DNA from: Treponema sp.
GTDB lineage: Bacteria; Spirochaetota; Spirochaetia; Treponematales; Treponemataceae
Direction of reading: 5' to 3'
NCBI GenBank assembly: GCA_021442965.1
Contig: JABUUX010000129.1
Location: 1-17,506 of the forward strand
Length of the DNA: 17,506 bases
The notes below the pieces were generated by a model. The model saw nothing but the letters and a program-made list of their open reading frames with translations. It did no database searches and was not told where the DNA came from. A program made the translations under genes and the position numbers. Below are positions 13,918 through 17,506 of this stretch, piece by piece (within the stretch, counting starts at the first letter, position 1; each line of letters starts with the position of its first letter).

Positions 13918-14508
13918 ATGTTTGCAGTTTTTCTTGCAGAAGGTTTTGAAGAAGTAGAAGCTCTTACACCAATTGATTATTTAAGACGAGCCGGAGTTGA
14001 GGTTCTTACGGTTGCTGTTACATCTTTTGATTCAATGGATAAAAAGATTGTAAAAAGTTCTCATGGAATCAAAATGTTTGCAGATATTACATTAGAAGAT
14101 TTTTTTGCCGGATATTCTGAGAACTTGCCGGATGGAATATTTTTCCCGGGAGGACTTGGTGGAGCAAAAAATCTTTCTTCATCAAAAGAAATTGCATCTT
14201 ATATAAAAAAGTGTTTTGAGAATGATAAAATTGTATCTGCTATTTGTGCCAGTCCTGCAATGGTTCTTTCTCCTACAGGAATTCTAAAAAATAAAAACTG
14301 GACCTGTTACCCTGGAATGGAAGAAGACGTAGATCCTGAAAATGTAGAGGACAGTACTCATGTTTCAAATGTGCCATTTGTTACAGATGGAAATATAGTA
14401 ACAGGTACTGCAGCCGGAGCTTCAGAACAGTTTGCGATTGAGCTGGTTAGAATTCTTTCTGGTGAAGAGACTTGTGAAAAAATCAAAAAAGGTTGTGTAT
14501 TAAGATAA
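13918..14508 (+). CDS. DJ-1/PfpI (YajL/ThiJ) family protein
   Basis: 196 residues, normal for the family. These cytoplasmic proteins are linked to oxidative-stress protection, chaperone activity and glyoxalase-like chemistry; the exact reaction of this one is unknown. The N-terminus FLAEGFEEVEALTPIDYLRRAG carries the conserved Glu (E14, aligned with human DJ-1 E18). FFPGGLGGAKNL (75-86) and VSAICASPAMVLS (106-118) give the nucleophile-elbow Cys110. PFVTDGNIVTGTAAGASEQFAIELV (153-177) is the typical closing block. The ATG has a strong GGAGG site 4 nt upstream. It is the first of two genes, 20 nt ahead of the exported protein, and divergent from the receiver protein. Confidence 0.93.
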   Translation: MFAVFLAEGFEEVEALTPIDYLRRAGVEVLTVAVTSFDSMDKKIVKSSHGIKMFADITLEDFFAGYSENLPDGIFFPGGLGGAKNLSSSKEIASYIKKCFENDKIVSAICASPAMVLSPTGILKNKNWTCYPGMEEDVDPENVEDSTHVSNVPFVTDGNIVTGTAAGASEQFAIELVRILSGEETCEKIKKGCVLR

Positions 14509-14528
14509 AAAATAAATTGAGGAAAAAA

Positions 14529-17072
14529 ATGAGATTAAAGAAGTTTTTGGCGTTTGTAATTTTTTCTTTTGTATTTGCTGTGTCTTTAGCAGCAGAAGGA
14601 ACTTACTCCAGTACAAAATTCAATTTTGACGGAACTGTAAAAATGAAGATTGTATCTGTTAATGATTCACGTTATGCATGGCGTGATCTTTTATATTCAG
14701 AGAATCCAATCGTTGAAGGAAGTAAAGCTGAGTATAAAGTAATTATTTCTGATTTACAGAAAGGATTTGTAAATCCGGTTTTATTTCAGAAAAACGGTAA
14801 TTCTATTAAGCTTAATACAAATGGAAAAGAACAGCTTATAAAACCCGGTCTTTCTTTTTCAAAAGAAAAGGGACTTGTGTGGCTTTCGTTTACTGCTCCT
14901 GACAAAAATACTTATGCTCTTCCTACAGGTATCAGCTTTTCAGAAAAACAAACAGATTCAGATAATGCTTTAGAAACTGATGAGAAAAAAAAGATATATT
15001 CAACTGAAGAACTTGCAGAACCTGATTTATCTTACGATGACCAGTTTTTCTTTAAGAGAAAATCAATGATTCCTGACAATGAAAGGTCTGTTGGTGAATA
15101 TGTTCAGCCGTCAAATCAAAAGATTAATAAAGGTTATAATGAACAGGTTGTTGTAAAAAATCTTCCTGATGGAACAAAACCAAGAATTTTTGAAATGGAT
15201 AATAAGGAAGTTCTTGTGTATATTGCACCGGATTTAACTTTGCACAATGATGAAAACTGTTTTACACTTTTTTATTCTGTAAGACGTGCAGGACGGGATG
15301 AAGAATTTTCTCAGCCAAAAAGAATTATGGAAAATCCTAAAGTAAACGGATACCTGACAAATGTAATGGAATTTGACGGGACTGTAGCCATGGTTTCAGG
15401 CCGCCGCAGACTGGTGTTAGTCTGGACACAGGGAGGACTTCCCGTAAATTTGGAATATGGTGAAGAAGATGTAATGAAAAGCACTGCAATCTTTACTTCA
15501 AACTGGCGTGAAGATGATGCAAAATGGTCAACCGTAGAAGCTGTTTCTGATGTTTGTGGTTGTCTTCAATTCCATCCTACAATTTATACAGGAGGAAAAG
15601 GAGTTCAGCTTGAAATAACAAAAAGACCTGACAATCGTTTAAAAGATATTGAAACAGATTTTGTTCTTCCGGAATCTAGAGATTATTACAGCCTTGAAAA
15701 AGACGGGAAATGGAGTTTGTCTCAAAAAGGTGATTTTGGTGATTATCGTGCAGACTTTCCTTTTACAGATATTAATTCAGAAATTCCTTGGGATTACAAC
15801 TATGTGCTTGAAGCTGATGGAAGTGTAGCAGGTGCACTTTGGAGTGCCACAGATAATATGCTTTTTCCAGGCAGCGTAAACTGTTTTGTTAAAACTTATA
15901 TTAAAAGTCCGGAAACAAAAAAAATGATTTGGACAGAAAGTGTTCCTGTTGTATATCATAATGTTCAGCATCAGGTAAAATATCCTTCCGGAGTTCTTCG
16001 TCCTAACGGAGATTTACTTATTACTTATTTATCAGCTTCTGATGATGGAAATAATATTTGTGTAGCAACTATTAAAAGAGAACCTTGTTTAAGTACACTT
16101 TCTATGGAACCATATTCAGAAGACATGCAGACTCCTGGAAAGAATATAAGATTCAGAATGAAACTTCTTAATTATGGAATCGGACTTACAGAAAACTGTG
16201 ATATGGTTGTAAAAAATGCACTAAAGACAGAGGCGGGAAAAATAACTGCCAAAAGAGTTTTCTATCCGGGTGTTGTATATACGTGTGATACAGTTTATGA
16301 AAAACTAAAAGGAAAGGATGGTGTTGTTCCGGTAGAAAGTATAAAAGGGGAAGTAAAATTTCCTAAAACAAAACCTAACAGTACATTCAGTAATTATAAT
16401 GCTTCCTTTACACTTGGAATTCCATTGTTTACTATAGGAGATGTATTTGTTACTACAAAAGGTAAAGTTCAGACTGTTACTTTTACTGCCGGTACAAAAA
16501 ATGGAGTAAAAGTAAAACCTCCTGTTTCTGAAGTAGTAGTAACCCAATCTGTTAATGAAGAAACCAACGGATATTTTGATGATAAAATAAATACAATTTC
16601 TTTGGATTATGATTTTTCTGATACATTTCTGGAAAAGTCGTTCTCATTTCCTGTAAATTCAGATGATGTTTCAGAATATTTATTTGAAATGAAAATTCAC
16701 TTTCGCCCTGAAAACTGTAGAATTCCTGGAATTGATTCTGAAATCTTAGAAACTCTTACTTCTGAGTCTTTTAGTTTTGTTGTAGAAAATCCTGAGTATT
16801 ATAAAGACGGGTATTCACTATTAATGGGAGATACGTCTTTTGCAAAGAAAACCAAAGTCATGAGCGGATCTTTTATTGTTTCTAACAATTGGGCAAGCTC
16901 ATATAAATATGATATTAATATAAATTTGAAGAATAAAATTTCTGGAGAAATTGAACAAACAATTACAATTCCTTTGGAACTGGATGTTCTTCAAAATAAG
17001 AAAATTGATTTTTCTTTTGATCCTGCTGTTTCAGAAAACTCAGCTGATTATGAAGTTGAGATTCAAGATTAG
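14529..17072 (+). CDS. Large exported protein, beta-propeller-like middle and Ig-like C-terminus, unknown function
   Basis: 847 residues from the ATG at 14529, which has GAGG at 14519-14522; an in-frame ATG at 14493 overlaps the DJ-1 gene and would spoil the signal peptide. The N-terminus MRLKKFLAFVIFSFVFAVSLAA is a classic signal peptide with cleavage likely after AA22. No lipobox Cys is present, and no C-terminal aromatic residue as in outer-membrane barrels, so a periplasmic or secreted location is likely. Residues about 215-515 have repeated short strands with motifs such as GRRRLVLVWTQGG, EADGSVAGALWSA and RPNGDLLITYLS, reminiscent of propeller blades of the sialidase/BNR kind, but no Asp-box is clear. 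Residues about 520-847 alternate beta strands with NYG and SYKYDI segments, like Ig/CARDB-type modules. I do not recognise the family. Followed by a strong terminator. Confidence 0.8.
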   Translation: MRLKKFLAFVIFSFVFAVSLAAEGTYSSTKFNFDGTVKMKIVSVNDSRYAWRDLLYSENPIVEGSKAEYKVIISDLQKGFVNPVLFQKNGNSIKLNTNGKEQLIKPGLSFSKEKGLVWLSFTAPDKNTYALPTGISFSEKQTDSDNALETDEKKKIYSTEELAEPDLSYDDQFFFKRKSMIPDNERSVGEYVQPSNQKINKGYNEQVVVKNLPDGTKPRIFEMDNKEVLVYIAPDLTLHNDENCFTLFYSVRRAGRDEEFSQPKRIMENPKVNGYLTNVMEFDGTVAMVSGRRRLVLVWTQGGLPVNLEYGEEDVMKSTAIFTSNWREDDAKWSTVEAVSDVCGCLQFHPTIYTGGKGVQLEITKRPDNRLKDIETDFVLPESRDYYSLEKDGKWSLSQKGDFGDYRADFPFTDINSEIPWDYNYVLEADGSVAGALWSATDNMLFPGSVNCFVKTYIKSPETKKMIWTESVPVVYHNVQHQVKYPSGVLRPNGDLLITYLSASDDGNNICVATIKREPCLSTLSMEPYSEDMQTPGKNIRFRMKLLNYGIGLTENCDMVVKNALKTEAGKITAKRVFYPGVVYTCDTVYEKLKGKDGVVPVESIKGEVKFPKTKPNSTFSNYNASFTLGIPLFTIGDVFVTTKGKVQTVTFTAGTKNGVKVKPPVSEVVVTQSVNEETNGYFDDKINTISLDYDFSDTFLEKSFSFPVNSDDVSEYLFEMKIHFRPENCRIPGIDSEILETLTSESFSFVVENPEYYKDGYSLLMGDTSFAKKTKVMSGSFIVSNNWASSYKYDININLKNKISGEIEQTITIPLELDVLQNKKIDFSFDPAVSENSADYEVEIQD

Positions 17073-17094
17073 GATAAGTTTTATTGGTTAAATT

Positions 17095-17141
17095 AAAAAG
17101 CCCTTATCTTTTGCAATTGACAAAAGATAAGGGCTTTTTTT
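17095..17141. terminator. Bidirectional rho-independent terminator
   Basis: A perfect 19-bp stem: left arm 17095-17113 (AAAAAGCCC...TTTTG), right arm 17121-17139, loop CAATTGA (17114-17120). The right arm runs into seven T on the plus strand; the left arm's five A give a U-tract on the minus strand. It closes both the exported-protein gene (stop at 17072) and the convergent ackA (stop at 17156). Confidence 0.95.
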
Positions 17142-17155
17142 ATAAATTTACATTA

Positions 17156-17506
17156 TTACATTTTTGGAGGACGAGCTACAACTTTTTCAAGGTTAGGGCG
17201 TTTTACCAAATCTCCTTTCAAGCCTTCTTCGCGGGCTTTGTTTACATAGTCCGGACTCTGGAATGAATATGTGAAGTTTGTATGAACGTCATATGTTCCC
17301 TTCATCAAAGCGTAAGCATCTTCTGTCATTACAAGTTCTTCATCTGTAGGAATTACAAAGATTTTTGTTTTTGAATCATCGGCAGAAATACAAGTTTCAG
17401 CATTTCCGGTGAAAGACCATTCGTTTTTCTGTGCATCAATTTTAATTCCGTATTCTTCAAGTCCTGAACAGGCCTTCATGCGTGTAATAGGACCGCGTTC
17501 GCCAAC
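17156..17506 (-). CDS. ackA: Acetate kinase, 3' part, with extended C-terminus (runs off the window)
   Basis: Acetate kinase interconverts acetate plus ATP and acetyl-phosphate plus ADP; in fermenters it yields ATP from acetyl-CoA with Pta. Only the last 116 codons are present, the frame being open to position 17506. Recognisable AckA C-terminal sequence: [24 protein letters not shown], then [25 protein letters not shown]. Most acetate kinases end a few residues after the IPTxEELV motif; here about 50 more follow, including [19 protein letters not shown] and a basic end ([15 protein letters not shown]). The extension is encoded in the same uninterrupted frame up to a TAA at 17156-17158. Assignment to AckA is firm; the tail's role is unknown. 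The bidirectional terminator lies immediately beyond the stop. Confidence 0.92.
   Translation of the reverse strand, partial: VGERGPITRMKACSGLEEYGIKIDAQKNEWSFTGNAETCISADDSKTKIFVIPTDEELVMTEDAYALMKGTYDVHTNFTYSFQSPDYVNKAREEGLKGDLVKRPNLEKVVARPPKM

Noticed and set aside
14493..14528. Longer N-terminus for the exported protein starting at 14493
   Set aside because: It overlaps the DJ-1 gene, lacks a ribosome binding site and would put a charged stretch before an otherwise normal signal peptide.
1..17506. tRNA, rRNA, CRISPR arrays, insertion sequences, phage genes or riboswitches
   Set aside because: No cloverleaf-like sequence, regularly spaced repeats, transposase or integrase motifs were seen. 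No leader is long enough or structured enough to call a riboswitch.

Overview
The window reads as chromosomal DNA of a low-GC Treponema-like spirochaete. This rests on impressions of gene content: an AsnA-type asparagine synthetase, a FakA/FakB/PlsY lipid cluster, an unusual double-length Aat, a receiver-STAS-receiver protein and a large exported orphan protein, all with AT-rich codon use. No marker gene was compared, so the genus is an inference. There are no RNA genes, insertion sequences, phage genes or CRISPR arrays; it looks like ordinary core chromosome with several unusual proteins.

Layout. (1) 1-377, minus: 5' part of ilvC, with its promoter region at 378-544. (2) 545-2182, minus: a 545-residue Aat that appears to be two Aat domains in tandem, the N-terminal one with altered active-site residues. 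(3) 2244-3835, plus: small two-helix membrane protein, thioredoxin, and ketopantoate reductase (panE), probably one operon. (4) 3860-8698, minus: plsC, tetR, fakB, fakA, plsY in transcription order. (5) 8827-9858, plus: asnA with a recognisable promoter and a clear terminator. (6) 9903-11755, plus: cysteine-rich unknown protein and an RluA-type pseudouridine synthase. (7) 11763-13858, minus: a receiver-STAS-receiver protein followed by a PHP-type histidinol-phosphatase. (8) 13918-17072, plus: DJ-1/PfpI protein and an 847-residue exported protein, ending in a 19-bp-stem bidirectional terminator. (9) 17156-17506, minus: 3' part of acetate kinase (ackA), with an extended C-terminus.

The most coherent system is region 4. 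FakB binds a fatty acid, FakA phosphorylates it to acyl-phosphate, PlsY transfers that acyl group to glycerol-3-phosphate, and PlsC adds the second acyl chain to give phosphatidic acid. A TetR-family regulator sits inside the cluster, and inverted repeats lie upstream of fakB. The block therefore looks like a self-contained, regulated route from free fatty acid to phosphatidic acid.

Four computed reading frames were shortened to internal ATGs with better ribosome binding sites: fakB at 7266, tetR at 7983, asnA at 8827 and the exported protein at 14529.
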